NCBI RefSeq assembly: GCF_013403565.1
Contig: NZ_CP058627.1
Location: 2,418,001-2,482,000, forward strand
From: Chitinibacter bivalviorum
GTDB lineage: Bacteria; Pseudomonadota; Gammaproteobacteria; Burkholderiales; Chitinibacteraceae
Length of the DNA: 64,000 bases
Direction: 5' to 3'
Positions 55,444-63,950 of this stretch are shown piece after piece (position 1 is the stretch's first letter; every line of letters begins with the position of its first letter). The notes beneath the pieces are model-generated. The model was given only the letters and a program-made list of their open reading frames with translations. It made no database searches and was not told the origin of the DNA. Position numbers and translations under genes: made by a program.

Positions 55444-56339
55444 GCGAACTTCAACTCACAAAACATCTCAATCCAATGATGGCTTTCAAGCCGATGAAAT
55501 ATCTCAAGCCAATGAAAGCGCTTAATCCCTTCCACATCCTTCACGGTGGAGCGCTCGTATTATTTACGATTTTTGCGATCTTTCCGATTGTCTGGACAAT
55601 CTCGGTCGCGTTCTCGGCCGACTCATCAACGATGTGGCTATTTCCCCGTGCATTCTGGCCCAATCAGCTCAGTCTGGATTGGTTTGGCCGCGTCTGGCAA
55701 GAAATCCCCATCGCGCGCTATTTTATCAATTCGCTAGGTATATCCATCAGCACCACAATTATTGTTATCTTGCTAGCTATACCCTGCGGCTACGCTTTTG
55801 CAATGCATGATTTTCGTGGCAAAAATGCGCTACTGGCGCTGCTGGTGATTACGTTGATGGTGCCCAGTGAAGTGGCGTTCATCCCCAACTTTCTCACCAT
55901 CAACCGGCTCGGTCTGCTCGATAGCTATACCAGCGCGATCTTGCCCAATATCGCCAGCGCTTTTGGCGTGTTAATGATGAAGCAGGCATTTCAGGATTTG
56001 CCGCGCGAAACGCTTGATGCGGCGCGGGTCGATGGCGCGAGTGAAATGCAATTACTGTGGCGCATTGCCTTGCCGCAAACGATGCCGATGGTTGCAACGC
56101 TGACGGTATTTAGCTTTGTATTGGCGTGGAATGATTACTTCTGGCCGTCAGTCGTACTGAAAAGCCGCGAGAAAATGCCGCTAGCGGTCGGCATGTTTAA
56201 CGATCTAACCGGCCCATTTGCCACCTCGACCAGCATGGTGCTGGCCGCAGTGACGATTGCGCTCGTGCCGATCTTGATTCTGTTTGTCGCCACGCAGCGG
56301 CACTTTTTATCCGATGGGATGCAAGACAGTACGACTTAG
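55440..56339 (+). CDS. ABC sugar permease (MalG/UgpE type)
   Basis: A 299-residue permease with the EAA motif ETLDAARVDGASEMQLLWRIALPQTMP and six helices. The N-terminus has an unusual repeated block (LNPMMAFKPMKYLKPMKALNP, about residues 10-30) before the first helix. The reading frame contains a full copy of the 50-bp element at 55736-55785. It forms a heterodimer with the preceding permease. Its stop TAG touches the inverted repeat at 56339. Confidence 0.9.
   Translation: MSELQLTKHLNPMMAFKPMKYLKPMKALNPFHILHGGALVLFTIFAIFPIVWTISVAFSADSSTMWLFPRAFWPNQLSLDWFGRVWQEIPIARYFINSLGISISTTIIVILLAIPCGYAFAMHDFRGKNALLALLVITLMVPSEVAFIPNFLTINRLGLLDSYTSAILPNIASAFGVLMMKQAFQDLPRETLDAARVDGASEMQLLWRIALPQTMPMVATLTVFSFVLAWNDYFWPSVVLKSREKMPLAVGMFNDLTGPFATSTSMVLAAVTIALVPILILFVATQRHFLSDGMQDSTT
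55736..55785. repeat. 50-bp bipartite element, copy F, inside a permease gene
   Basis: AGGTATAT begins at 55736 and ATACCCT ends at 55785, with centre CAATTATTGTTATC. This is the only intragenic copy with both half-sites intact. The residues it encodes (around SLGISISTTIIVILLAIPCG) form a normal membrane helix. Confidence 0.6.
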
Positions 56340-56474
56340 AGTCGTGTTCACGATCTAGCGAGCTGGGGCGAGGCAAAAACGACAGAGGAAGCGGAGTGTG
56401 CACAGTGTCAATGAGCATTCCGACAGCGGTTTTAACGCCGCATCGCCTACGCGCAGCAGATTGTGAACAGGCTC
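56339..56474. repeat. 136-bp intergenic repeat with inverted ends
   Basis: The left end GAGTCGTGTTCACGATCT (56339) is the inverse of the right end AGATTGTGAACAGGCTC (ends 56474) with few mismatches. It exactly fills the gap between the permease stop and the TlyA-type stop codon. From memory, similar GTTCACGATCT-ended units are dispersed in some betaproteobacterial genomes; this is not verified here. Confidence 0.6.
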
Positions 56475-57239
56475 TTAAACCGCGCGGGCGTAGATAAAAA
56501 ACTCCCGGTTGCCATCACCACCGGCAATCGGGCTGGCAAAATAATCGAGCAACTCAAAACCCGCCGCCACCGCGGCGGTTTTGATTTTGTCTTCCACCAG
56601 CGGATACAGCGCCTCGTCGCGCACAATCCCGCCCTTACCCAGTGCCTGTGGCCCCAGCTCGAATTGCGGCTTGACCAGAAACAGCAGCAAACCGCCAACA
56701 GGCAAGACCGTACGCAAGGCAGGCAGCACCAGCGTTAAGGAAATAAACGACACATCGCCAACGACCAGATCGAGCTGCGCATCTGGCGAGTCGGCCACCA
56801 CCGCAGGCGCGATCAGCTCGGGGGTCAAATGGCGCGCATTCACGCCCTCAAACTGCACGACACGCGCATCGGCCAGCAGGCGCGGATGCAATTGATCGTG
56901 TCCGACTTCAACACCGATCACTTTGCGCGCACCCGATTGAAGCAGGCAATCGCTAAAGCCGCCAGTCGAAATACCCACATCGAGCGCCAACATGCCGCTC
57001 ACATCAAGCTGGGCACTCGTCAAAGCGCCCGCCAATTTCAGCCCGCCGCGCGAGACGTAGCGATCGACTTCATCGGGTGTAATTGTAATGTCGGCTTGAG
57101 CATCGAGCTTGAAAGCCGCTTTGGTAATCGGCTTGCCATCAGCAAATACGCGCCCCGCCGCGATCATCGTCTGCGCCTGCGTGCGCGAACTCGCAAGGCC
57201 TTGCTCGACCAAAAATAAATCAGCGCGCTGTAGACTCAT
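56475..57239 (-). CDS. TlyA-family rRNA methyltransferase
   Basis: A 254-residue TlyA protein, start at ATG 57239 (MSLQRADLFLV), with an N-terminal S4 domain (residues about 2-60, LASSRTQAQTMIAAGRVFADGK) and an FtsJ-like SAM domain (LALDVGISTGGFSDCLLQSGARKVIGVEVGHDQL, LVVGDVSFISL, FLVKPQFELG). It probably 2'-O-methylates rRNA cytidines; some members are called hemolysin A. It is 13 bp from the pseudouridine synthase upstream. Confidence 0.9.
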   Translation of the reverse strand: MSLQRADLFLVEQGLASSRTQAQTMIAAGRVFADGKPITKAAFKLDAQADITITPDEVDRYVSRGGLKLAGALTSAQLDVSGMLALDVGISTGGFSDCLLQSGARKVIGVEVGHDQLHPRLLADARVVQFEGVNARHLTPELIAPAVVADSPDAQLDLVVGDVSFISLTLVLPALRTVLPVGGLLLFLVKPQFELGPQALGKGGIVRDEALYPLVEDKIKTAAVAAGFELLDYFASPIAGGDGNREFFIYARAV

Positions 57240-57252
57240 TGAATCATCCGTA

Positions 57253-58020
57253 TCAGATGAAACTTTCGTCGCTACGCAAATAGCGCCACTGCCCACGCGG
57301 TAGATCGCCGAGCAAGATGCGGCCGATGCGGATGCGTTGCAGACCGACGACTTCTAGCCCGACCATTTCACACATACGACGGATTTGGCGTTTTTTACCT
57401 TCGCGCAAAATAAAACGCAGCTGGTCTTTGTTTTGCCACCAGACGCGCGCGGGCTTGAGTGCTTCGCCATCGAGCGACAGGCCGTGGTTCAACAGGCGTA
57501 AACCATCGCCTTTCAAATGCCCCGAAACGCGCACCAGATATTCTTTTTCAACTTGCGAATTCTCGCCAATCAGCGTTTTCGCCACGACGCCGTCTTGCGT
57601 CAGCACCAGCAAACCGACCGAATCAATATCCAGACGCCCTGCGGGCGCGAGGCCTTGGAAATGCACCGGCGAAAAACGCACCCCGCTGGTGTCGCCTTCC
57701 CACTGGTTTTCGGGTTTGAACAATACCACCGCAGGCTCATAGCCATCTTCAGCCTGACCCGACACATAGCCCACAGGCTTATTGATCAGAATCGTTACGC
57801 GGCTGTCTTGGATTTGCTGCGCAATCGGGTCAAGCTCGACATGTTGAGTTGGGTAAACCTTGGTTCCCAACACATTCACCACTTCACCATCGACGCGCAC
57901 CCAGCCTTTGGCAATGTATTCATCGGCTTCACGACGCGAGCACAGACCGAGCTCGGCAAGGCGTTTCGAGAGGCGCAACATTTCTGGCGCGCTGGCTGCT
58001 TGATCTTGCTGATCTGACAT
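57253..58020 (-). CDS. RsuA-family pseudouridine synthase (RluF-like)
   Basis: A 255-residue protein with an S4 domain ([26 protein letters not shown]) and the RsuA/RluB catalytic motif [18 protein letters not shown] with the active Asp. [20 protein letters not shown] is characteristic of the RluF-like branch. C-terminal [25 protein letters not shown] is conserved. It modifies 23S rRNA or tRNA. Confidence 0.9.
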   Translation of the reverse strand: MSDQQDQAASAPEMLRLSKRLAELGLCSRREADEYIAKGWVRVDGEVVNVLGTKVYPTQHVELDPIAQQIQDSRVTILINKPVGYVSGQAEDGYEPAVVLFKPENQWEGDTSGVRFSPVHFQGLAPAGRLDIDSVGLLVLTQDGVVAKTLIGENSQVEKEYLVRVSGHLKGDGLRLLNHGLSLDGEALKPARVWWQNKDQLRFILREGKKRQIRRMCEMVGLEVVGLQRIRIGRILLGDLPRGQWRYLRSDESFI

Positions 58021-58201
58021 GATTTTTCTACATTTGAAGCCGATAATCCCCCATTTTACTGGTTAAATGCAGCACTTAGAACATGTTTTCAGACCAATGA
58101 ACTTAATCGGCGCCAGCTAGGTCTGATATTGCGGCTGTTATGCCATGGCAATGCGCTCATCAGCGCCAGCTTCAATCAATAAATCACGATAGGAAAATCG
58201 C

Positions 58202-58588
58202 GTGGAACATTACTTCGCCATCCGCCACCTTCACATCACGCTCGCCTTGTTGTCGGGGGCATTTTTTCTATTTCGTGGCGTGTTGATGCTCAAGCAATCA
58301 GCTTGGCTACAGCATAAAATCTGCAAAATCGCGCCGCATATCATCGATAGCGGGCTATTGGGTGCGGCGATTTATCTGGCGGTGATCACGCATCAAAGCC
58401 CGGGTAACTCTCCGTGGGTAGCGGCTAAAATCGGCGCTTTGCTGCTGTATATCGTGCTGGGGACGATAGCGCTCAAGCGCGGGAAAACAATGCAAATCCG
58501 CAGCGCGGCGCTGATTGCGGCTTTGGCAACGTATGGCTATATCGTCGCAGTTGCGATCACCAAAAACCCGCTGCCTTGGCTGGCCTGA
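58202..58588 (+). CDS. SirB2-family membrane protein
   Basis: A 128-residue protein from a GTG start, with four hydrophobic helices and the SirB2 pattern (RHLHITLALLSGAFFLFRGVLML, KIAPHIIDSGLLGAAIYLAV, PWVAAKIGALLLYIVLGTIALKRGKT). Despite the name of the family (invasion gene expression up-regulator), the molecular role is unknown. AGGA lies upstream. Confidence 0.82.
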   Translation: MEHYFAIRHLHITLALLSGAFFLFRGVLMLKQSAWLQHKICKIAPHIIDSGLLGAAIYLAVITHQSPGNSPWVAAKIGALLLYIVLGTIALKRGKTMQIRSAALIAALATYGYIVAVAITKNPLPWLA

Positions 58589-58608
58589 TTTTTGTACTGA
58601 TCGAATTG

Positions 58609-58816
58609 AAAAAGGCTGCCGAGGCAGCCTCAGGCTGCAGAGAAAGTGGAAAATCACAATCTTTAAGTCTCGGCAAAGCCGAGCCTAAGACATAAAGCCT
58701 TGAATCTGCAGCCTTCATGTTTTATTCCCACCCCTCCCGTCCCCTCCTTGAGGGGAGCCTCGCTTCGCGAGTGGGGTTTGTCATCAATCTGAGGCTACCG
58801 AGGCTGCCTTTTTTTT
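58609..58816. repeat. long inverted repeat in a structured 230-bp intergenic region
   Basis: AAAAAGGCTGCCGAGGCAGCC (58609 on) faces CTGAGGCTACCGAGGCTGCC plus T8 (58789-58816), about 25 bp each. The left arm contains a perfect local palindrome GGCTGCC-GA-GGCAGCC. Smaller hairpins (CTCGGC/GCCGAG; CCCCTC/GAGGGG; CTCGC/GCGAG) lie between. It separates the convergent SirB2 and mobA-moaC genes and may serve as terminator for both. Confidence 0.6.
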
Positions 58817-58821
58817 CGCGT

Positions 58822-59937
58822 TTAAATCAGTGGAAATTCTGTGGCGACGGCGGGCATGGCGGTTGTCCAATGCCCTGACTTGCCGCCGATTTTCTCGATC
58901 AGGCGAATATCGGTCATGACCATACCTTTATCGACGGCTTTGCACATATCGTAAATAGTCAGCAGCCCCACCTGCACTGCGGTGAGCGCTTCCATCTCAA
59001 TGCCGGTACGACCAAACGTAGCGCACGTCACTGCGCAGCGCACGGTAGATTTAACGCGATCAATCGAAAACTCAACATCAACCGCAGTCAGCGGCAGTGG
59101 GTGACACAAGGGGATTAAATCGCTGGTTTTTTTCGCAGCCATAATCGCGGCAATGCGCGCGATCCCAAGTACATCGCCTTTTTTGTGATTACCCTCTTCG
59201 ATCAAGCGCAGCGTATCGGGCAACATGCGAATATCACCTTGCGCGGTGGCGATGCGCTTGGTTTCTGCTTTATCACCCACATTGACCATATGCGCCTGAC
59301 CTTGCGCATTAAAGTGCGTCAATTCACCGGCCACGGGAATGGTTTCTGCACCAGAGAGGCGACTGGCGAGCAAGGATAAATCTTCTGGGGTATTCAGATT
59401 AGGGAAACAACCGTCAGGAAAAGTGACATACACCGCGCCGATGCTTTTGAGCCACTCGCCCATTTTGGATTTACCGCTCGACAGATTTTCCAGCAAGGAA
59501 GGCATTACATCGCGGCGCAGCAGGCATACCGACCAATGCACTTGCCCATCGGGCGTACGGGCGACTGCCGCAGGGGCTTCGCTGGCATTAAGTGCGGCGC
59601 GAAATTGCAACAATAAATCAGACGGCAAAAACGGTACATCGCACGGCACGACGAGCATCCAATCGGCTGGCGAAGACATCCACGCGGCATGGATGCCCGC
59701 CATCGGGCCGGGATGATTTGGATATACATCGCGCAAGACAGCATGACCAAACGCGGCATAGTCAGGCATATTGCGGTTGGCAGAAATCAGGATATGATCG
59801 ATCGGGATGGTTTGTTTTTGCAGCGATTGCAGCACCCAATTAATCATTGGCTTGCCCGATAATTCAATCAGCCCTTTATCGCGCCCCGCCATCCGGCGTG
59901 CTTCGCCACCCGCCAATACCACCGCATCCAAGGTCAT
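58822..59937 (-). CDS. natural MobA-MoaC fusion protein
   Basis: A 371-residue protein. Residues 1-195 are a MobA molybdenum cofactor guanylyltransferase: [21 protein letters not shown] (nucleotide loop), [10 protein letters not shown], and NLNTPEDL. Residues about 205-355 are a complete Moa[58 protein letters not shown] (active-site His), [11 protein letters not shown], and [12 protein letters not shown]. No separate start precedes the MoaC part. MoaC makes cyclic pyranopterin monophosphate early in the pathway, while MobA adds GMP at the end, so the two activities are not consecutive. Confidence 0.9.
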   Translation of the reverse strand: MTLDAVVLAGGEARRMAGRDKGLIELSGKPMINWVLQSLQKQTIPIDHILISANRNMPDYAAFGHAVLRDVYPNHPGPMAGIHAAWMSSPADWMLVVPCDVPFLPSDLLLQFRAALNASEAPAAVARTPDGQVHWSVCLLRRDVMPSLLENLSSGKSKMGEWLKSIGAVYVTFPDGCFPNLNTPEDLSLLASRLSGAETIPVAGELTHFNAQGQAHMVNVGDKAETKRIATAQGDIRMLPDTLRLIEEGNHKKGDVLGIARIAAIMAAKKTSDLIPLCHPLPLTAVDVEFSIDRVKSTVRCAVTCATFGRTGIEMEALTAVQVGLLTIYDMCKAVDKGMVMTDIRLIEKIGGKSGHWTTAMPAVATEFPLI

Positions 59938-59938
59938 T

Positions 59939-60406
59939 TCATCTTTCCCAGCGTAGCTGCGCAGCTTGGTCGGAGTCTTTCGCCTCCACCCAAGTTGCTT
60001 GGTGCAAGGTGACTTCTTTCTTCCAAAACGGCGCGTCGTTTTTTAAGTAGTCCATAATATAGATGTTCGCGTCATATGCGGCAACGCGGTGCGCACTTGC
60101 CGTTAAAACCAACACTATTTGCTCCGCCGGCCCCATGCTGCCGACGCGGTGGATGATCGTCACTGCATCGAGCGGCCAGCGTTCATGCGCTTGCGCCACA
60201 ATTTTGTGCAATGCACGCTCGGTCATCGCGGGGTAATGCTCAAGGTGTAATGAGACTAAATCGGGCTGCGGGTTGATATCGCGTACTCGCCCGACAAACA
60301 TCACCACCGCACCGATGGTCGCGTCACCCGCGAGGCGCTGATATTCGGCGGCCACGTCAAAATCGGCCTCTTGCACGATGATTTTATCGCGATGCGTCTG
60401 CCCCAT
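59939..60406 (-). CDS. moaE: molybdopterin synthase catalytic subunit
   Basis: A 155-residue Moa[62 protein letters not shown] and [11 protein letters not shown], with the active-site Lys in APFWKKE. It receives sulfur from MoaD and acts on cPMP. It begins one base after moaD and ends one base before the MobA-MoaC gene. Confidence 0.94.
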   Translation of the reverse strand: MGQTHRDKIIVQEADFDVAAEYQRLAGDATIGAVVMFVGRVRDINPQPDLVSLHLEHYPAMTERALHKIVAQAHERWPLDAVTIIHRVGSMGPAEQIVLVLTASAHRVAAYDANIYIMDYLKNDAPFWKKEVTLHQATWVEAKDSDQAAQLRWER

Positions 60407-60407
60407 C

Positions 60408-60656
60408 TTAACCCCCCGTCACAGGAGGAAAGATCGCCACTTCGGCCCCAGCAGGGATCGCATCATCAAGTTGCGCCATTTCCTGATTGATGGCGATACG
60501 AAACACGCGATTGCCGCCCAATTCCTCGGCCCAAACGCCGCCGCGCGTGACCAGTTGTGCAATCAATTCACGTCCATTCGCCACTTCAGGCAGTTGCTCT
60601 TCGCTACATAACAGCGCATCGCGCAAGCGTGCAAAATACAAAATCGTCAGCATCAC
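60408..60656 (-). CDS. moaD: molybdopterin synthase sulfur carrier subunit
   Basis: An 82-residue ubiquitin-fold protein ending PPVTGG, the Gly-Gly that is thiocarboxylated. LTILYFARLRDAL starts the fold, and AGAEVAIFPPVTGG closes it. It overlaps moeA by 4 bp. Confidence 0.92.
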   Translation of the reverse strand: MMLTILYFARLRDALLCSEEQLPEVANGRELIAQLVTRGGVWAEELGGNRVFRIAINQEMAQLDDAIPAGAEVAIFPPVTGG

Positions 60657-61861
60657 GCCCCCAAGCTGTTAAACGGGATGTATGACACCACATCACCGCG
60701 ACTGATGGTTTGACCAATTGGCAAATCAACCAAACCATCGCCCCACACCATCGACGTCAACACGCCCGAGCCTTGCTTGGCAAATAGCTCGACGCGGCCA
60801 GTTGCATTGAGGCGGGCACGCAAGAATTCGCGGCGATCTCCGGCCTTTTTCCAGTCAAAATCGGCGATCAGAGGCAAACGCGCTGGCGAGGTTTGACTTG
60901 CGCCTTGGCGCGCCAAGATAAACGGGCGCACCAGCATCAGAAAAGTCACCAAGGCCGAAACAGGGTTGCCGGGCAGTCCGATAAAATCACAAGCGCCGAT
61001 TTTACCAAAAGCAAAGGGCTTACCCGGCTTGATGGCGATTTTCCATAAATTCAGTTTACCTAGGTATTCGACTGCAGACTTCACATGGTCTTCTTCTCCG
61101 ACCGATACCCCGCCCGAAGTTATCAATACATCGTGTGATTGCGCTGCATATTGAAGCGCCGCAATGGTGGCCTCTTGATCATCGGGCACAATGCCCAAAT
61201 CACTCACCACACAACCCAAGGCTTTGAGTGCGTTGATCAGCACATAGCGATTTGAGTTGTAGATTTGCCCAGCTTGCAGCGGCAAACCAGGCTCGACCAA
61301 TTCATCGCCCGTACTCAATAATGCGACGCGCAGCGGGGCAAATACATTCAACGCAGCCACGCCAACTGAGGCCGCCAAACCAATCATCGCAGGCGTCAGC
61401 ACAACGCCGCGTGGCAGAATCACCGCGCCCGCCGCAATATCATCACCGACCCGGCGGATGTTCGCGCCGTCTTTCAGGGTCAGATTGACGCGTAATTGCT
61501 CACCATCCACGCTACACACTTCCTGCATCGCCACCGCGTTGGCACCTGCGGGAATCGGCGCGCCGGTAAAAATCCGCGCGGCTTCGCCAGCCGCCAGCGG
61601 CGTACCAACTTCACCCGCAGCAATGCGCTGTACTACGAGGTATTGCTCTGGAGGATTTGAAAAATCAGGAACATGAAGGGCATACCCATCCATCGCACTA
61701 TTATCAAAACCCGGCACATTGATCGCCGCACACACATCATCGGCCAAGACCCGACCCAGTGCAGCGGCCAAAGGCACAGCTTCGGTCGTCGTCACGGCTT
61801 GCGCTTGCGCCAATAATTGCGCCAGCGCAGCATCAAAATCTAACATCGCAAAGTCAGGCAT
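60653..61861 (-). CDS. moeA: molybdopterin molybdenumtransferase
   Basis: A 402-residue MoeA, start at ATG 61861; the longer open frame upstream overlaps mobB and is not part of it. [70 protein letters not shown] and [13 protein letters not shown] are all diagnostic. It inserts molybdate into adenylylated molybdopterin. It overlaps mobB by 8 bp. Confidence 0.95.
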   Translation of the reverse strand: MPDFAMLDFDAALAQLLAQAQAVTTTEAVPLAAALGRVLADDVCAAINVPGFDNSAMDGYALHVPDFSNPPEQYLVVQRIAAGEVGTPLAAGEAARIFTGAPIPAGANAVAMQEVCSVDGEQLRVNLTLKDGANIRRVGDDIAAGAVILPRGVVLTPAMIGLAASVGVAALNVFAPLRVALLSTGDELVEPGLPLQAGQIYNSNRYVLINALKALGCVVSDLGIVPDDQEATIAALQYAAQSHDVLITSGGVSVGEEDHVKSAVEYLGKLNLWKIAIKPGKPFAFGKIGACDFIGLPGNPVSALVTFLMLVRPFILARQGASQTSPARLPLIADFDWKKAGDRREFLRARLNATGRVELFAKQGSGVLTSMVWGDGLVDLPIGQTISRGDVVSYIPFNSLGA

Positions 61862-62369
61862 GGGATAAATCCGAAAAATACTGAAAGATAAACTGCGCAA
61901 TCGCAGCGGGATGATTGAGGTCGAGCAGCGGTAATTGATGCGGCGGCAGCGCAGCGGCCGAATCGGTCGCGATGGCGATGACCTGCTCATCGTCCACAAA
62001 CAATGGTGGTTTGCCATTGACTGCGCGCCAGACTTCGATTTTCGCAATCGGCTCGCGCTTGAAACCTTCGACCAGACATAAATCAGCGGGCGCGAATCGT
62101 GCGATTTGTTCGCTCAGACGTGGCATTTCCCTGCCCGCCAATTCCTGAAAAATCGCGACCCGATACGGCGACACCAGCATGACTTCACCCGCCCCCGCCG
62201 CACGAAAACGGGCGGTGTCTTTGTGTGGCGGCTCAAACTCGATGTCGTGATGCGAATGCTTGATCACATTCACCCGCCAACCCAATTGTGCCAGCTCGGG
62301 CAATAGCGCTTCAATTAGCGTCGTTTTACCTGAGCCTGAATAGCCTGCGATTGCCAATACTCGATGCAT
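61854..62369 (-). CDS. mobB: molybdopterin-guanine dinucleotide synthesis adaptor MobB
   Basis: A 171-residue P-loop GTPase: [23 protein letters not shown] (Walker A), [24 protein letters not shown] and [19 protein letters not shown]. It supports MobA. The gene lies 15 bp after the cdd1-like gene and overlaps moeA. Confidence 0.93.
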   Translation of the reverse strand: MHRVLAIAGYSGSGKTTLIEALLPELAQLGWRVNVIKHSHHDIEFEPPHKDTARFRAAGAGEVMLVSPYRVAIFQELAGREMPRLSEQIARFAPADLCLVEGFKREPIAKIEVWRAVNGKPPLFVDDEQVIAIATDSAAALPPHQLPLLDLNHPAAIAQFIFQYFSDLSHA

Positions 62370-62384
62370 GCAAAAAATCCGGTT

Positions 62385-62687
62385 TTAAATTGGTTTGCTT
62401 AGGCTGCGCAGCATGACTTTGCGCTCTGCCGTGTAATCCCACCACGGCTTTGCGGCCTCACCCGCCATAAAACGCGTAATCGACATAAACACATCGAGCA
62501 CACAGGGATCATGCTGTGTCGCCGTCAAATCACACAATTTTAGGTACATTTGGTAGGGGCTTTGCCCGATGAGTTGCTGCGGGGTATGGATGCCCAAAAG
62601 TTGCAAATCCGCCGCCATCGCGGGGCCAATATTGGGTAAGTCCGTCAATTGCGAGAGCTCAGCGCGGTTTACTTTACTGGGGTGCAT
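62385..62687 (-). CDS. helix-hairpin-helix protein (Cdd1/pathogenicity locus family)
   Basis: A 100-residue protein: LTDLPNIGPAMAADLQLLGIHTPQQLIGQSPYQMYLKLCDLTA is an HhH motif of the Cdd1 ('pathogenicity locus') family, followed by DPCVLDVFMSITRFMAG and PWWDYTAER. Function unknown; the family name is historical. It is inserted between moaA and mobB in the cofactor operon. Confidence 0.82.
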   Translation of the reverse strand: MHPSKVNRAELSQLTDLPNIGPAMAADLQLLGIHTPQQLIGQSPYQMYLKLCDLTATQHDPCVLDVFMSITRFMAGEAAKPWWDYTAERKVMLRSLSKPI

Positions 62688-62702
62688 AGTCTCGCCAGAT
62701 TA

Positions 62703-63686
62703 CTAGCCACCCGTTTGCGACATAAAGCGGATCAGCTTAGTGGGTTGTTCGATAAATTCGTGTCGCTCGGGTTTGAGCTCGATCGCGTGCAAAATCGCCG
62801 CTTCCAGCTCGGCGTCAGATGCGCCACCGCGCAGCAAAGGCCGAAACTCAAACGCGCTTTCCTGCCCCAGACACATATACAGCGTACCATCGACGGTGAG
62901 TCGGACGCGATTACAGCTGGCACAAAAATGCTGCGAAATCGGCGTAATAAAACCAATTTTACCGTGATGTCCAGCGATTGCCTGCCGCGTTTGCCAGTAG
63001 CGTGCGGGGCCACCGCCTAATTCCGCCACTTCAGGAATCAGATCATAACGCTCAACGAGTCGATCGCGAATCGGCCCCAAGTCGAGGTACTGCGCATTGC
63101 GGCCAGTATCACCCATCGGCATCGCTTCGATCATGCGCAGAATATAGCCATTTTCAAACGCAAAGTCGGCCATCGTGTTGATTTCAGCGTCATTCACGCC
63201 CTGCATCGCGACCATATTGAGTTTAATCGGCGCAAGCCCCACGGCTTTGGCGGCGCGTAAACCCGCCATCACTTGGTCAAACGAATCACTACCAGTAATT
63301 TCAGAAACGCATTGTCGATCGAGACTATCGAGGCTGACATTAACGCGCGTCACGCCGGCGTCTTTGAGCGCCTGCGCGTGTTTAGCCAATTGGGTGGCAT
63401 TGGTCGAGAGCGACAAGTCATCCAGCCCCAAGCCGCGAAGCCGTCCTGCCAGCTCGGGCAAATTGCGGCGCAGCAAAGGCTCGCCGCCCGTGAGCCGCAC
63501 CCGACGAACACCCAAGCGGGTAAACGCGCCGACTAAACGCTCGATCTCGTCAAACGTCAGCCAATGCGCAGGCTCTTCAAAACCTTTGAAACGGGCAGGC
63601 AGGCAATAGCTGCAGCGCAGATCACAGCGATCTGTCACCGAAACGCGCAAATAATCGATGGCCCGGCCAAATCGATCTTGCAGCAT
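62703..63686 (-). CDS. moaA: GTP 3',8-cyclase
   Basis: A 327-residue radical SAM enzyme: CDLRCSYC holds the N-terminal 4Fe-4S cysteines, TFDEIERLVGAFTRLGVRRVRLTGGEPLLR the SAM site, and HFCASCNRVRLTVDGTLYMCLG the C-terminal cluster. It begins cofactor synthesis from GTP. It is the first gene of the Mo-cofactor operon. The usual C-terminal Gly-Gly is present (SQTGG). Confidence 0.95.
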   Translation of the reverse strand: MLQDRFGRAIDYLRVSVTDRCDLRCSYCLPARFKGFEEPAHWLTFDEIERLVGAFTRLGVRRVRLTGGEPLLRRNLPELAGRLRGLGLDDLSLSTNATQLAKHAQALKDAGVTRVNVSLDSLDRQCVSEITGSDSFDQVMAGLRAAKAVGLAPIKLNMVAMQGVNDAEINTMADFAFENGYILRMIEAMPMGDTGRNAQYLDLGPIRDRLVERYDLIPEVAELGGGPARYWQTRQAIAGHHGKIGFITPISQHFCASCNRVRLTVDGTLYMCLGQESAFEFRPLLRGGASDAELEAAILHAIELKPERHEFIEQPTKLIRFMSQTGG

Positions 63687-63950
63687 AACTCGCCCCTTTT
63701 CTGAAAAAAATCAAATACTCACATCACGTGAACTTAAGTATGCACCATCGCCCAGAGCGGCTAAATACCCATTTGGGACAATAGACTGTTACCAGTTAAG
63801 CAATAAAACGTCGCAAGGCAAAGCCAGCGTTTAAGAAATAAACCATAAGCGCATGGGTATAGTCATAAACACCAATCAAAACACTATCCTCATGAACATA
63901 CCCATTCATAATATTTCAAGCCCATCACACACTGGCGGCCCATGGCGCTA
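63687..63950. promoter_or_regulatory. upstream region of the Mo-cofactor operon
   Basis: About 260 bp before moaA without a clear gene. It contains copy C of the 50-bp element (63855-63904) and TACCCAT words at 63766-63772, 63853-63859 (inverted) and 63899-63905, which fit the NarL heptamer consensus but may only reflect the element. A CCC-ATTT-GGG repeat lies at 63768-63777. No Moco riboswitch was recognised. Confidence 0.4.
63855..63904. repeat. 50-bp bipartite element, copy C
   Basis: GGGTATAG begins at 63855 and ATACCCA ends at 63904, spacing again 50 bp. The centre reads CACCAATCAAAACACTATC. It lies between moaA and the window-end open frame, a likely divergent promoter region. Confidence 0.68.

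Noticed and set aside
61634..61684. AGGTATT...ATACCCA inside moeA
   Set aside because: Spacing is 51 bp and the left half ends TT rather than TA.
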